A stretch of 64,000 nt of DNA from Wyeomyia smithii (taxonomy: Eukaryota > Arthropoda > Insecta > Diptera > Culicidae). Location: positions 30,919,506 through 30,983,505 of the forward strand of contig NC_073694.1 of the NCBI RefSeq assembly GCF_029784165.1, in the 5' to 3' direction. Both the position numbers and the translations under genes were made by a program. This document shows positions 23,322-35,319 of this stretch, piece by piece (position 1 is the first letter of the stretch; every line of letters begins with the position of its first letter). The notes under the pieces are model-generated. The model saw only the letters and a program-made list of their open reading frames with translations, was not told the DNA's origin and searched no databases.

Positions 23322-24850
23322 GTCCGACAGTGACATCGAAACGTAGAGATGCGCGCTAGGTCGGTAATCCGATGATGGAATGAATCCCATTTCCCTAGGG
23401 TAATGATATCTGACCAATTTCGAGTGACATCACCACAATCGCTCACGATGATTACGGCCAGTTGCCATTGGTGGCGTGTGATATAACCGACCCAATCACA
23501 TAATCGGTGACATTTGTATCAACTAGCAATAGTGGTGCTAGATTTTACTATGCTTCTCACACATGCTGCTAGGTATTTGTTGGTGGCCATCCGAGAAAGG
23601 CAAAACAAGTCATCGTTCACCTGTCCGAAGCCTGCGCAATCGGATATGTGGAAAAACGGCGATCGTTGGCAACTTGTCGCTGCCTACTGGGATTGATATG
23701 ACCGATTAACACAGATGTGTAAAGATCAATCTTATCGAGCAAAATCAATTTAGATTCGAGCACTCATCGGGTTATGTTTACGCTTTGGAATGCGCATTAA
23801 GTAAAAGTTGCTGTCTGTTCTCTTTAACCGTCTGTGTGTTTGGCAGTGGCTGCCTGCAGGTCTACAAACCTGCAAACGAACGGTACCTAGAAGCGTAAGC
23901 TTGAGAAGCATAAACGTAAGCAAGTACCACGAACCACGAACAACCCATCACAGAACAGAATTGAATGTACAATGCATGCATGAATCGGAAATTTGTACCG
24001 GTGTTTTGCAAGACTATGGCTTCAGTTGTTTTTCTTCTCACTCAATTAGTTTGTTGACGTCTGACGAGGTTGATAAAGAGAACCCAGTCGCTGAGCTTGG
24101 GAGTGCTGTTCAGGGTGGTATACAGCGTAGTATCGAAAGTAACAAAAAAGCGAAATTATTCCGAAGGGATAACTTTAGCGTACAGTGTGCAGTTTGAAGT
24201 ATAAATTTATAAGTTATTAGAACACCACCATTCCTCTCAAAACATGAGACATTTTGAGAGTTGAATAAATAAGGAACCAAAATATGATTACGAATAACAA
24301 TCTTAGGTTACCTAAAAACGTGTTGTTGACAAAACAATTGACGAGTTGAAAATTTATAGCGAATTTAAATCTAGAGTGTTTGATTCTTTATATAAAGTTA
24401 TTTTACCTTCCCGGTAAGAAACACGAGCTAAAAATAAAAATAGTTGAGCATTTTTAACCCATATGTATTAGATTGTCTTGACCTCCCAGGATTTGACTAA
24501 ACATGTGCTAAATGGCTGGTGGTGGTCCTTTATAAATTATACGCAGTATAATTTAAATAACTTTTTTTTCATTGGCAATCGTTCGCTAGAGATTGCTAGG
24601 TATTGATATTGGTATTGTGTAAGTAAACTTTTTACTATTCACCTGCGTAAATTTCAAAATCCGTGTAAATTCCAAAAAAAAACTGCGTAAATTCTGAAAT
24701 AACACTTCATTTACTAGAGGTTTTCAATCATTTCTGCTAAATATTTTCGAAAAAGAATCAATAGTAGCGTTGTTTCCACCGGTGAATCGAGCTTAGAATT
24801 AGGAGAAAAAAATTATATGTAGGCTGCGCTGAATCAGTGAATCTTCAGTA
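23322..24850. other. no recognisable gene
   Basis: Mixed sequence. From about 24,640, CTGCGTAAATT-type words of the ACGCGG MITE family begin to appear, possibly an older flanking copy. Confidence 0.4.
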
Positions 24851-25485
24851 CAGTCAGTCTTTTACGCGGTTTATTCCTCGGATTCTAACGAGCTTTTTTT
24901 ACGCGGACTCTCAAATTACACGGTTTTTCTACGCTTATTTTTGAATTACCGCGGTTTTTATCTCACGCGGATTTTCAAAATTAAGGCGTTACTACATTAT
25001 ATCAAGAAATTTCACGCGGGTTGTTTAATTGACGCGGGTTGGGAACCAAAAAGGTCTATGTGTTTATTGAGTAAAAGACATTCAAAAAAGGACAATTTAA
25101 AACACTGGTTGTAGATTGTCTCGGGTTTTATCTAAATCCTTCCTCGGTGGTTTATTTTAAGCGAATTTTTCAACTTACATGTTTTTTTTTACGCGGATTT
25201 CCGGATTACGGCGGTTTTTTACGTGGTTTGACGAGATACGAGGAAAAAACCTTATTGTAATTGGGTTAAATAAACTCATCGGACACTCTAAATAAACGAT
25301 TTGAAAATAAAAAAAAACATTGAAAATATGCTGCGTGAAAAACTACTTTACTGGGTAGTTCGCTTGAAAAATACAGATAAATTTTGAAATCTGCGTAGAA
25401 AAACGCATGAATTCTGAAATCTGCGTAAAAACGTTGTAATTTCAAAATCTGCGTAAAAGAAGCCGCGTAAAAAGAGACTTTAGTG
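24851..25485. mobile_element. 635-bp MITE, TTTTACGCGG family
   Basis: The left end, CAGTCAGTCTTTTACGCGG after TA, pairs with the right end CACTAAAGTCTCTTTTTACGCGG read in reverse. Near the left tip and again at 25,160-25,230 TTTACGCGG or TTACGGCGG words recur; near the right tip they recur inverted as CTGCGTAAAA. No coding capacity. Same family as 19,215-19,404; a scrap lies at 39,765-39,865. Confidence 0.6.
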
Positions 25486-25913
25486 TTAACATTTCTTCAG
25501 TGTTCATATTTGCTGTTGGTAAACACATTTTTTACACAGATGAAAAGCATTCATGACTCCAGATTCCAGAATTTATGAGTTTACAAACAACGGTTAGTTT
25601 ACGAGTTAAAAGTATAACGATGTCACTACGTTTACCATTACAATATGAAATATCGGTATACGGTAAATATCAGTGCTATTTTTATTTTTTTTTTACTCGA
25701 ATAATCATGAAGGTGCTGCCACACGGTGCACAAAAATATGGCATAGTTCCCTATGACAGACGTGATAGATTCCTATGTCATATTTTTTATGAACTTTGGG
25801 GAACCATTTCAAAAAAGTATGAATTATAACTTTGATCATAGGTTTAGCATGAGCATTACGTGATTTAGGAATATTGTCGAAATCAATCATCTCCAAATCT
25901 TCAGATTTAGCTG

Positions 25914-26206
25914 AATTGGGTTGTTTAGCTATACATATCAGTTTTTTATATTATCTGAAAGAGCTGCATTTTCTAAGCAAAAGCGATTTTTAAACCTTTT
26001 CTATCGTTGTTCTTTGATTTTTAAATCACGAATTGAGCCCATATAACAACTGTTATTGTAGCGATTTAGAACGATTTTTTATTCTTCATTTAAAAATCGA
26101 AGAACAATGATAAAAAAATTAGAAAATCACGTTATGCTCAAAAAATTAAACTCTTTTAGCTGATATAGAAAAATCAGGAATCGATGAATAGGTAAACAAC
26201 CCAATT
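25914..26206. mobile_element. 293-bp foldback MITE
   Basis: The element is almost entirely one inverted repeat. Each arm is about 130 bases, starting AATTGGGTTGTTTA and reaching TTGTTCTT(T/C)GATTTTTAAAT near the centre. The loop is about 40 bases. No coding sequence. The target duplication is uncertain because the terminal AATT is itself a palindrome. Confidence 0.7.
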
Positions 26207-28629
26207 AACTTTTTCGTCATTGAAATAAGTGTTTATTTACGCTCTTCAATTAAATATGGACAGAACGCTGAGTCAAAACTTCCAAAAATATCAACCAAAC
26301 CGTGAGTTACTGCATACGGCCCTACTCAAGCAGCTCCACCATAGCAACGAAACTAGATTACTATTCAACGAAACAATTACTGGTAATTCAGCCAACGATT
26401 TCGCGTTTGTTCTGTTGGTTTTTTTTCTCTTTCATTTCGTTAGCCTGCTGCCTGTTGAGAATTTCTATTTCCATTAAGTTCCCAAGGTAAAATGTGTCTC
26501 TGGCCGTTTCTGACTCCCGTCGTCGGTCGTTCGTTCATTCGTTCGAATCTCACCTCGACTCGTTGATGTTCCCTTTTATGGATCGCCCATCTTAATGATA
26601 ATAATAGCGGCAGTTGTTCTCCAACAGCTTCCCTCAGGAGGCGGCAGCTTGTGGGAAAAATTAATAATTAATAACAATTCTGTGCTGGTGTCTGCAAAAT
26701 CGGTTAGACCCGGCCTGGTGGTTGCGCTACGTCTGCTAGGTTCATGCGACCTCCAGTTATGTAAGTCTCGTTTCCGCTGAGGATAGGTACCGGGTATACA
26801 ATTTCGTATCTTGACAATGCTACAAGAACTGTACCTACTATTCCGTCGCAGATGGAGGTGACTGATGATGATCATTGCCAGTGCCGGGGTGCGACCTAAC
26901 GGATTTTTGGTATTCCGAAAAAATGAATCAGATTTTCGTATACACTGTATCAAAAAATTGTCCGTTCATCTCTGGCTCGATAATTATAACACCAGGGAAA
27001 TTTGAAATAGCAATTGTTTTTCATTCACTTTATAACTTTGATTTTGAATAAAAGACTAACGTCAAATGGGGTACATAAAAACTTGCTTCTGCCATGAAAA
27101 TAGCTGTCCGCACAATGTTGTTATACAGTGTATTTCGTGGTTTAAAAGGAAGATAATTATAGGACGCTGCCATAGCGGAGATGAAACTACGTGGGTGTCT
27201 TGGTGGGTTTAGATAAGTTTGTGTTTTAGAATTAGCTTGGAATGTTATTATCAATAATATATGGCTAAGACGAGAGTGGTGTTCTCTCAACATAACGGGA
27301 TACTGCAGCTGTAGCACGCACAGTTTGCCCCAGTTAGCAACCGTGGTCAAGAATCTAGAAACCGTTCTCTAGAACACGAATCGCCGCACCTTGGGTGTAA
27401 TCAATTAAATATTTCCGTTGTTTCCACTCAATGTGATCCGTGCCCGTCTTGTGGATTACTTAAGCAGACTCCTCCCTCCGACGGTTGCTAGACTTTCAGC
27501 TGAATCATTCTTCCAGCGAACGAGAGCTGCCTTGAAACGAACGGTGGCCGCAACCGATCAAAACATACCATTTTCTGCAAACAGCTATCATCAACGCGGA
27601 CCGCTTGGCTTGTCGGCTTCGGTATCGGATAATTTGAATCTCATCTGAATCAATTTCTTCCGAAGCCCACCATTCCTTTCTTCTGAAGCTCTCACAACCC
27701 GTTCATTGACTGACGAACGAAAACGATCAAGCGTACGCGATCTTCTGTCTGCTGGCCGCTGCTGAACCGCGAGCCATTCTATGCACGCGAAGCGAACGGC
27801 ACACTGCAGACGGCTGAGAACCGTTGTTTTCCCGGTCTGAACATGATTAATTGGGCATCGATGGTCAATTTATGCCACACACGTGATAATTTTCGCATTT
27901 GATGTCGTGCTGGTTCACCGCCGCACGCCCACCTGATTTGGATCGATTCAATCTAATCCGAAGCGGGACGGGGGATATAGCGAAGGGTGTTCGAATCCCG
28001 TTGCGTTCTTCGCCGTACGTTGGATCGGATTCCGAATTGTTTGAGTTTTCAATTAACGGTGGAGGTCATGAATTAGGGAGGCTATAGAGCCCGGATAACC
28101 TAGCATTAGCCCACCGTAAGCAACTATACCGATCGTAACTTGTAACTTATGTGGAATCTGCTAGCCTGGGACTTTTATTACATCTAACACCCGGCGGTAC
28201 ATGAAACAGCTAATCAACGGCCACGGTAGGCGCATTGAAATAGAGGAGAGAGAAAGAAAGAGAGAAAACGCTCAGTGGCCTCTTTGTCTCTACGCTGTTT
28301 GTGGATGTTTCCCGCAAATACGAATTTTGCCTTTGCCGACATTTCGCGCCCATTCAGCGGTTCTGAATGAGAGTGGGTCGAAGCAGGCCACGGTTTGTCG
28401 TTACGAGGTTTCTATGGATAAGATTTCTTTCTACTTTTTGTTCCGTCCGGGATTCTTTCAGAAACGAAAATTTATACCTATTTAGCTCGAAAACATCGGA
28501 ATTTAGTGATTTTGCTATGCTTTATATTTGTTTAAGGCTGCTTTTGATGTTACGTTTTTAAGATAAACATATACCGATTAGCAGCTTAAAAAATGCGTGC
28601 TCACACTTATTGAAAACTAGACCATTATA
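26207..28629. other. no recognisable gene
   Basis: Includes a GC-richer stretch at 27,420-28,020 and a purine run (GAGAGAAAGAAAGAGAG) at 28,240-28,268. A GTTCGAATCCC word near 27,990 resembles a tRNA B box but does not fold as a T arm. Confidence 0.4.
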
Positions 28630-28964
28630 CACTGAAAAAAAATCACACGCTCATATTAAATGCTCTTTACACATGAACACCAATAAACCAACCCAATCGT
28701 TTTAACAGGTCGACCCATATCGAATTTTAATTGAATTCGCGGTATTTCGACGTGTTTTGGCATTTGACGCGTTCTATCATTGAAATCTGAGTGTATAAAG
28801 ATTGATTTCGGTATGCATGACATGGCAAACCGAAGTGTAAGACACTTGATTTTGTGCTGCGAAGTGAAACGCAAGTGTATTCCACTTAGATATGAAATGT
28901 TTCATCTATTAGCACAGAAGTAAGTGGAATACACTTGGCAGTAACGTGTCGATTTTTTATAGTG
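28630..28964. mobile_element. 335-bp TA-target MITE
   Basis: The ends, CACTGAAAAAAAATCACACG and CACTATAAAAAATCGACACG, are inverted repeats flanked by TA. A second inverted pair inside (AAGTGTATTCCACTT and AAGTGGAATACACTT) forms a hairpin at 28,871-28,936. No coding capacity. Confidence 0.7.
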
Positions 28965-30175
28965 TAAGGTTAGAAGAAGACAGATAGATTTATTTTCAGG
29001 AGCTGTGATTGTGATTTAGAGAAGGAAAAAAATTTACCTCAAAATAGGAGTCCTTGCATTAAAAACAAATATCAGAAATTAAAAAAAAGAATCAATGCAC
29101 AAAATGTTGAGCTTGGGTTTGATACTTATTAGCTGGATTAAAATAAAAATTGAATTAAAAATATTGTAAAATTTTTGAGAAAAGATTCGATGTTTATTAC
29201 AAAAATTGATGCTTGATAGAACTTGATGCGGAACTTGGGGGAGGGGGAGGGGGTATCGAACGGGTCAGATTCAAGACATCAAATCCGACCATCTCTATTG
29301 GGAAAATTATAACTTTCTAAAAAACAGTTTTTTCGGATTTCTTTGAAGTGTATATACATCAAGTTTTGGGAATGTATCTTTTTTTTTGAATTGCTCTGCC
29401 CTGTTATATTTCTCATAGAGTTTGTTGTTACCACTGTCCTTCTGACAAACCGTGACCGAGTCAAAAAGGAAATTGTTGACGAAATACTTTGATGAGTAAT
29501 ATTTTGCAGGGCTGCTAGAACGTAAGTTTAAAAACTCAACATTCTTGTAAATTTTCAAAAACTAAATTAAACTTAATACTCGTAGAAAAAAATGGTTTTC
29601 AGCGCTATCAATCTTTGCATATAAAGTACTTGAAAAAAAAAGCCAAATTTACTTTGACAGAAGGTGAATCTTCGTAAAAATAGCATTGTGTGTTACTTCT
29701 ACTAGGTCAAGCCTGGAGTCCCCGTCTATTGATAAGTACTAATCTCCTGATTCCATGAAATTTGCCGGATCGAGTCAATTTTCGGATTAGGTGGTACGAT
29801 TTCGTTGATAAAACTCTTTCGCGCAATCGTTGCAGCCCTGGAGTGTAAACATCGAAAGTATCAAGTATGTTATGAAGACTTATCATGACCATGGCTGACG
29901 GCTCGAGGGAATCCATCAAAACACCGCTCCGAGAGTGAATAATAACAGACTAGGTTTTTGCTATTTTCCCAACTCTTTAAACTCCACTCCACGGAGAACC
30001 ACGGTTGTTGGTGAGGTCTGCATTTCCTCTTTTCGCTGCCCAGGTGCCCACCGGTGCTTGCTCTCTCCCAGGCTAGCACTAATTTCTCTCATTCGTTTCA
30101 TTTCTTTTTTGCTTTTCTTCTGCCTTTCGCTAGTGTGGGTCTAGTGCATCGGTGGAGAGTTAATTTTGTAGCCCA
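28965..30175. other. no recognisable gene
   Basis: AT-rich, with a GGGGGAGGGGGAGGGGG tract at 29,237. A minus-strand frame at 29,707-29,919 looks somewhat protein-like but has no identifiable motif. Confidence 0.35.
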
Positions 30176-30179
30176 TAGC

Positions 30180-30473
30180 CTACTTTTGATACCTTTCTTT
30201 CCTTCCAACGACGAGCGAGCGCGGTATTGCGGTCTGCTCCGTCCCGGTTGTAGCCTCCGTGTCCAGCGGACCGTGCCCGTTACCGTACGTACGGCTGCTG
30301 TCCGATCGCCGCCGCCGTGCACACACTCATTCACTCGTAGCACATCATCTCGTCGTGCATCGGTTTGGGCGCTATCCGGAGCCAACCTCATTGCTCGAAG
30401 TCCCCCCAGTCAGGACAGTCGGATTTTTCGTGTTTTGCGGTTCGTCGCTTATCGTTTGCGTCTGCGTGCCGCA
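30180..30473 (+). promoter_or_regulatory. possible 5' exon or promoter region ending in a splice donor
   Basis: A CpG-rich block in AT-rich surroundings, ending GCCGCAG|GTAGGA, a plausible donor after 30,473. Frames are open in several phases on both strands, as expected from GC content, and none has protein motifs. A TCAGTC initiator-like word occurs further on at about 30,703. Best guess is a non-coding first exon of a plus-strand gene. Confidence 0.25.
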
Positions 30474-32736
30474 GGTAGGATTTTAAGCAAATAAATACTA
30501 TGTTGGACTAAGCGGTCGGTGAGGATGCCAAATTACGTCACGGAAGCTCGCGAATTTACGCGTGGTGTGACCAACCATTTAACGTGAAGGTCGAGCGGGC
30601 CAACATAGGTATCGCTTCAAATCAATCTAGTCGGCTATGATGGACTTGAAGGACTGTCGAGAGACATTGTGGAACAATAATAGTGTTTGGAGTGATCTGT
30701 GCAACTGTCAGTCATTGTAGGGAAAAAAGTGAAGTGAAAAATGAGGTTATGAATAATCAACAATCGCTTGTTCCAAGGATCAGAATATTTTACCTTGGCA
30801 ATACAGCTGCTTGCTACCGTTTCGTTTTAATGCAGCAGGAAAAACTGTCTACGTTCAAGCTGTGTAAATATCAACTTGTTGTACATGTTCGACAGGATAA
30901 TAAAATTGGTTACCGATGCAGTTGGCGCTCGTCGAACGTTTCTAGGAAGTGTTGAAATTAACGCGGATTAGCGGAACATTTGTGCCGCTTTCGGTTAGAA
31001 TTAATTGGGAGAACTGGAAAAGAGTTCCAGAGTGTCTAACGTTTTGCTCGAGATTTCACGCTGGTTTATCTTATCGGCAATATGGTCAGTGTAGTAATGA
31101 AGTAGAAAAAAATATTACGTTCTCCGTAATATTCAACAGACTGTTACGGGAGGAAGATTTTAATTATTAAAATAAGAAGGAACGCTTCGATGGTGAAGTA
31201 TTTTTGCAGTTGGATATTAGATGTTATTTTAATCACACCTTTTAACTACTGTTCAACGGATTCGCCGAAGGTATGCACACCTATTACCGAAGAAACCATT
31301 TTGGACTGGTTCGGCAAATCCGAACGTAACTACGAGACGGTAACACATAGCTGAAGCGTCTTCAAGCGAAACGCCATCCAGCGTACATTCAACGCACCTG
31401 TTAATTTAGCACCCTCTCCGAAGCTATTCCCCTTCGCGTATGCACAACTGGGTGGGTAAATTGAAAGCAGTACACAACTTAAAAGCGACGCTCCTGCTAC
31501 GAAATAAACAAGTTGAGTTCGCTAGACAAAGTATTTCGCAAGGTTTTGAATTCAAAAAATTTTTTATGAAATAATTTTAGTACAAGAAATACCATTCTGT
31601 TTGACGACGACGGCTAGAATTCAATAAATATTCAAAAAGCTAAAAGTTTCAGATTGATTGTTACCGGAAGTTCTCTGTCGATGAACTATTCAGAATCGTA
31701 TGAATTTGCTTTATTCAACCGTAATCACATAAATTCATATATGTTAATGGTGATCTTGTTCAAACAGAATATTGAATGAAACAATGTTTTTAACCAATCT
31801 TAAGCAAGTTAAACCAACCGTAGTTGTACGTGAAACAGATGATCGTAACTCAAAAATCGCCTTCTAACTTTTTCTGTTAAAAAGTAAACTTTTTTTCTTT
31901 AAAACTCAATTGCGTCTCCTTCCAAAATTTACGCTCTATACCTGAAACACCGCAATGAGGGGGAAAAATCAGCGAACCGTTGCAGAGTAACGTTTTTTGC
32001 TCCACTCTACCGCGGTACCGTCCAATTCCAACTGCATTCTGATGAGCCCCTTTGTAGTATAGCAACAAAAAAAAAAGAAAAATATTTGGAAGCTCTCAAA
32101 CTGACTGACAGACAGAGGCAAGCAACAAAAAAAGCCGTCGAGGATTGAAATTGGGCAAATATTTACCCGATTACCGGGCAGAACGAACTTCGTAGCAGAG
32201 ACCGTCCGCGAAGATTTGCTACTTGTTTCATAACTCACCTTTCGGATGCTGTTGAATTTGCCAGCGATTAGCCGTTTCTTGGACTTTTTTTGCCGCGCCC
32301 CCTCCCACACTTGGTGGCGCTTAAATGGCTGCTGCTCGAAAGTGAATAATGTTTAAGATAAAACGGTAGTTTGTGTAGTGGACTAGAGCCCATGAAACCA
32401 AGAGACCGATTGGTGAAGCAAGGTTTTTAACTAGTATTGTTTGTCTGTGTTTCCATTCACCGGACTTCGAGGTTTTTGAATATGCATGAACCAAGCTAGT
32501 TTTAAAATGACTAAGAAATGGCGTTTTCTTCCTCCAAAAGTTCTTTTGCGAATTGTTGAATCCTAAGTTAACTAGAAAAAGGGGAATTCAATTAGCGTGG
32601 TTTGGTTTGCAACAGATTTATTTTTTCACCGTTTAATTACCAGGTATAAACATATGTTTCTAATCATGTATTATTTTTCCTTGTACTTGAAGAAAGCTAG
32701 TAAAAAGTGAAACAAAATAAACAATTGCAGAAACGG
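30474..32736. other. no recognisable gene
   Basis: Mixed composition. Words such as GTGAAGTGAAAAATG near 30,730 are reminiscent of insect 5' UTRs, but no exon can be delimited. Confidence 0.35.
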
Positions 32737-33112
32737 TACAAATATATCGATTGGCTGTTGCAGCCAAGTGTTTTCTCAGTGTGTTGTTAAGTGGATGGTT
32801 TATCGTTTGCATCCTTCCTCCTACTTTCTCTCGCCGCGGAGGTGTGTTTGCAAGAAAAGCAAAACAAAAGAAGACTGATTAGTTGTGGGCCAAAAATTAG
32901 AGACACACATACACAAGTGCGTACATAACACCGGAATGAAGCTACAGGTGCAAATAGAGTGCTGCAAACAAGGAGAAAAGTGCTGATCATCTGTTGCAGT
33001 GTTCCAAACCGACAGACAGCTAGTTATTGCAAAGGGTTTGTGGTCCGGGGGAAATTGGCTATAGCCGCCTCCAAACCGGCAACGTTCGAACATCGTGGAG
33101 CAGTATATCGAT

Positions 33113-33142
33113 ATGGGTTACCTGCAGGATTTGCAGCTTAAG
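33113..33142 (+). CDS. possible first coding exon, 10 codons
   Basis: ATG at 33,113 with G at -3 and +4 opens MGYLQDLQLK and ends in phase 0 at AAG|GTAAGA, a strong donor after 33,142. The frame is open for another ten codons or so upstream, back to a TAG near 33,050, with no earlier in-frame ATG. A short upstream frame (ATG at 32,937, 15 codons) lies in the presumed leader. No downstream exon could be matched, so this rests on start context and donor only. It precedes the ratchet-like site at 44,537 by 11.4 kb on the same strand. Confidence 0.25.
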
Positions 33143-33555
33143 GTAAGACAAAGATAACATGCACTTATTGGAATTTTTTCCCGGTTAATTTTGCTCGTCC
33201 AATTGCGGTGTCTTTCTTAATCAATATAGTTTTACCTATGATTCAAATTTGTTTTTTGATTTCTTACCCTAATTGTTGTTACCTTAAAGTGTCGCGATGA
33301 TGCTGTTAGCTAAGGGAAAGATGCATTCCAAATTAAATCGTTCACTTCGAGACAGACACTGTTTAAGCCGCCCCTCACATGTACAAAAGTTTGACGTCTA
33401 GTTCTTTTTGTGAACGATTGCGAATCGATAAACAGAATATTTCTTACAAATATATGGAATGTGTTATCACCATTAGCTCAAAATTCCTCGATCGATCTTT
33501 TCTGGGTTCATGGGTTATCGCGAGATTTAGGAATTTTTTGGAAGGAAAACATTTA

Positions 33556-33970
33556 CAGGTCGGACTCGATTATCCGGAATTCGATTATCCGGAATTTTGG
33601 GCTCGATTATATAGAATTTTATTTTTCTGGTTTTCGTTTTTAATTTTCATTACGAAATTTGACCTTCGTCATTCCTTCTGGCATATTTGTTACCATTTAT
33701 GTCACTTCCAGCATGTTTTGGACATGTTCGAATTAAGTGAAAATAATCAATGTCCAATTTATTTGTTTTGCTTCTCAAGATTTTACCTCTTTTCGCTTCA
33801 GAAATAATTTCTGGTTACGCCACTGCATCATACAAGTAAAATTAAAAAAGGAAATATTTATTTTTTGTTCGTTAATAGCAAATTTGAATATTTTTCTGTG
33901 ATTCAATTATCCGGAAAACTCGATTATCCAGAATGATTTTTTTCATGTTCCGGACAATCAAGTTCGACCA
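33556..33970. mobile_element. 415-bp pogo-like MITE, TCGATTATCCGGA family
   Basis: The left end, CAGGTCGGACTCGATTATCC after TA, pairs with a right end reading TGGTCGAACTTGATTGTCCGG in reverse. CGATTATCCGGAAT is iterated twice or more at each end. The frame from 33,379 crosses the left end and is fortuitous. Non-autonomous. Confidence 0.7.
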
Positions 33971-34008
33971 TAATAAATTATTATGGAAGATCTAATTATG
34001 CAGCTTAG

Positions 34009-34550
34009 TTACTTACTTACTTTGTTTCCCAACGGACCGTTTACCGGTTTAGGGCCGAACAAATCAGAGATGTACAGCATCTTCTGTCTTGAGAAGCCGT
34101 TCTCCAATCACCTCGTACACCAGCAAATCGTGCATCTTCTTCCACTGCGCACACGGAGTCGACGGCCTCCTCCTGGTTCTCTACTGAGTATTCTTTTGGC
34201 GGCGCTCTCGTCAGGCATTCTGGTTAAATGTCTAGCCCACAGAAGCCTGCCTCGCTGTATTTCCTTCACTATATCCACTTGTTTGTATACCTGGTAGCAC
34301 TTCATCTTCCAATTTACCGCCAAGTATCGATCGCAGTTGAACGTAGTCTATATACTCCGAGCACTTATCGATAAGCTTCCTTCAGTGTCGATGCTTCATG
34401 TCCGTAAAGGGCAACCGGGAGGGTCAGCATCCTATACAGCGCTAGTTTGTAAACTACGCGACCTTAGCTGGGTACGTAATCCGTAGAAGGCCCTTGTCAC
34501 ATGTCACAAGCGCACCAAGATAAACGAACCCATAAATCACTTCAAACCAG
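34009..34550 (-). mobile_element. RTE-like retrotransposon 3' end, copy 2
   Basis: The minus strand encodes FEVIYGFVYLGALVTC, then after an internal deletion the thumb and a segment with RGRLLWARHLTRMPDESAAKR. The 3' UTR ends in repeated TTAC/ACTT units at 34,009-34,024, as RTE-type elements end in short tandem repeats. About 0.54 kb, so strongly 5'-truncated. Copy 3 at 54,238-54,480 shares the same 3' end. Confidence 0.75.
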
Positions 34551-34884
34551 TCACAAGTGATGGAATGTGATAAATTGAAAAAAGGGCGGAAAACTTTACA
34601 ACACGGGATATGGGGAATTAATGAGTTTTGCCAATGTTAATGGTTGCATAAATCGGTCTCTTTCAAGGCCATTAGGTATATTCAAAAAATTTCAGTGAAT
34701 ATTTTTCTAATGATTAAAGCTGTGCTTTAAATCTACTGTACATGTGCCGTTTCAGTTTGACTCATCATATCTGAGAGTTTAATCCGATTTTATTCAAGAT
34801 TTGCGTATTTTGTTGAGAAAACAGAACAGGGGACGAAATTCAACAGATTTCCTTTGTGTTGTTTCTGCGCATCCGCTAAAATAC

Positions 34885-35199
34885 AGATTTCCACCAATCA
34901 AAAGTGCTTCCTTCCTTGCTTGGACGACAGAATATTATACCTAATTAACCGGGACCACACTTTCTGTAAAAGAGCCTGCTTTTGGCTCAAATAAATCATT
35001 TTACTAGCAGATGGTGTGACGGATAGTCACATTTTAGCAGCAGCTACAACAGACTTCCCGCTTCTGTCAGTGTTGGCGAGCACTAGCTATATGAAAGTGC
35101 TTTCAGCTTAAATCTCATTTTACTAGCGGATACGATTTTAGATAAAACAACAAACTGTCCTTATCAGGACAATCCAATAATGCATTGAAAGAGTTGTGG
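34885..35199 (+). other. promoter-like repeat, copy B, with histone-like 3' end
   Basis: CCAAT (34,892 region), then GGACGACAGAATATTATACC, then GAGCCTGCTTTTGGCTC match copies A and C in order and spacing. A diverged duplication (TCATTTTACTAGC(A/G)GAT) follows. At 35,156-35,171 a perfect 6-bp stem, TGTCCT and AGGACA, closes a TATC loop. GAAAGAGTTGTG follows 15 bases later. Hairpin, 4-base loop and GAAAGAG element match histone mRNA 3' ends. The whole unit is only about 0.3 kb and carries no histone codons. Confidence 0.45.
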
Positions 35200-35319
35200 T
35201 TATTTCTTCATAGGTAGACAGGGTATAAAATTATATCCAAATTTAAATTTTCATCCCTCTGTTAGCTACGCATCTGCCGAAATGTAGAAAATTTTAATTA
35301 TTGTACAATTGGAAATTAA

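Noticed and set aside
27985..28005. Possible tRNA B box (GTTCGAATCCC)
   Set aside because: The flanking bases do not pair as a T arm and no acceptor or anticodon arm can be drawn.
33131..33150. AAG|GTAAGA as a ratchet site
   Set aside because: The upstream sequence is not pyrimidine-rich; better explained as an ordinary donor, if used.
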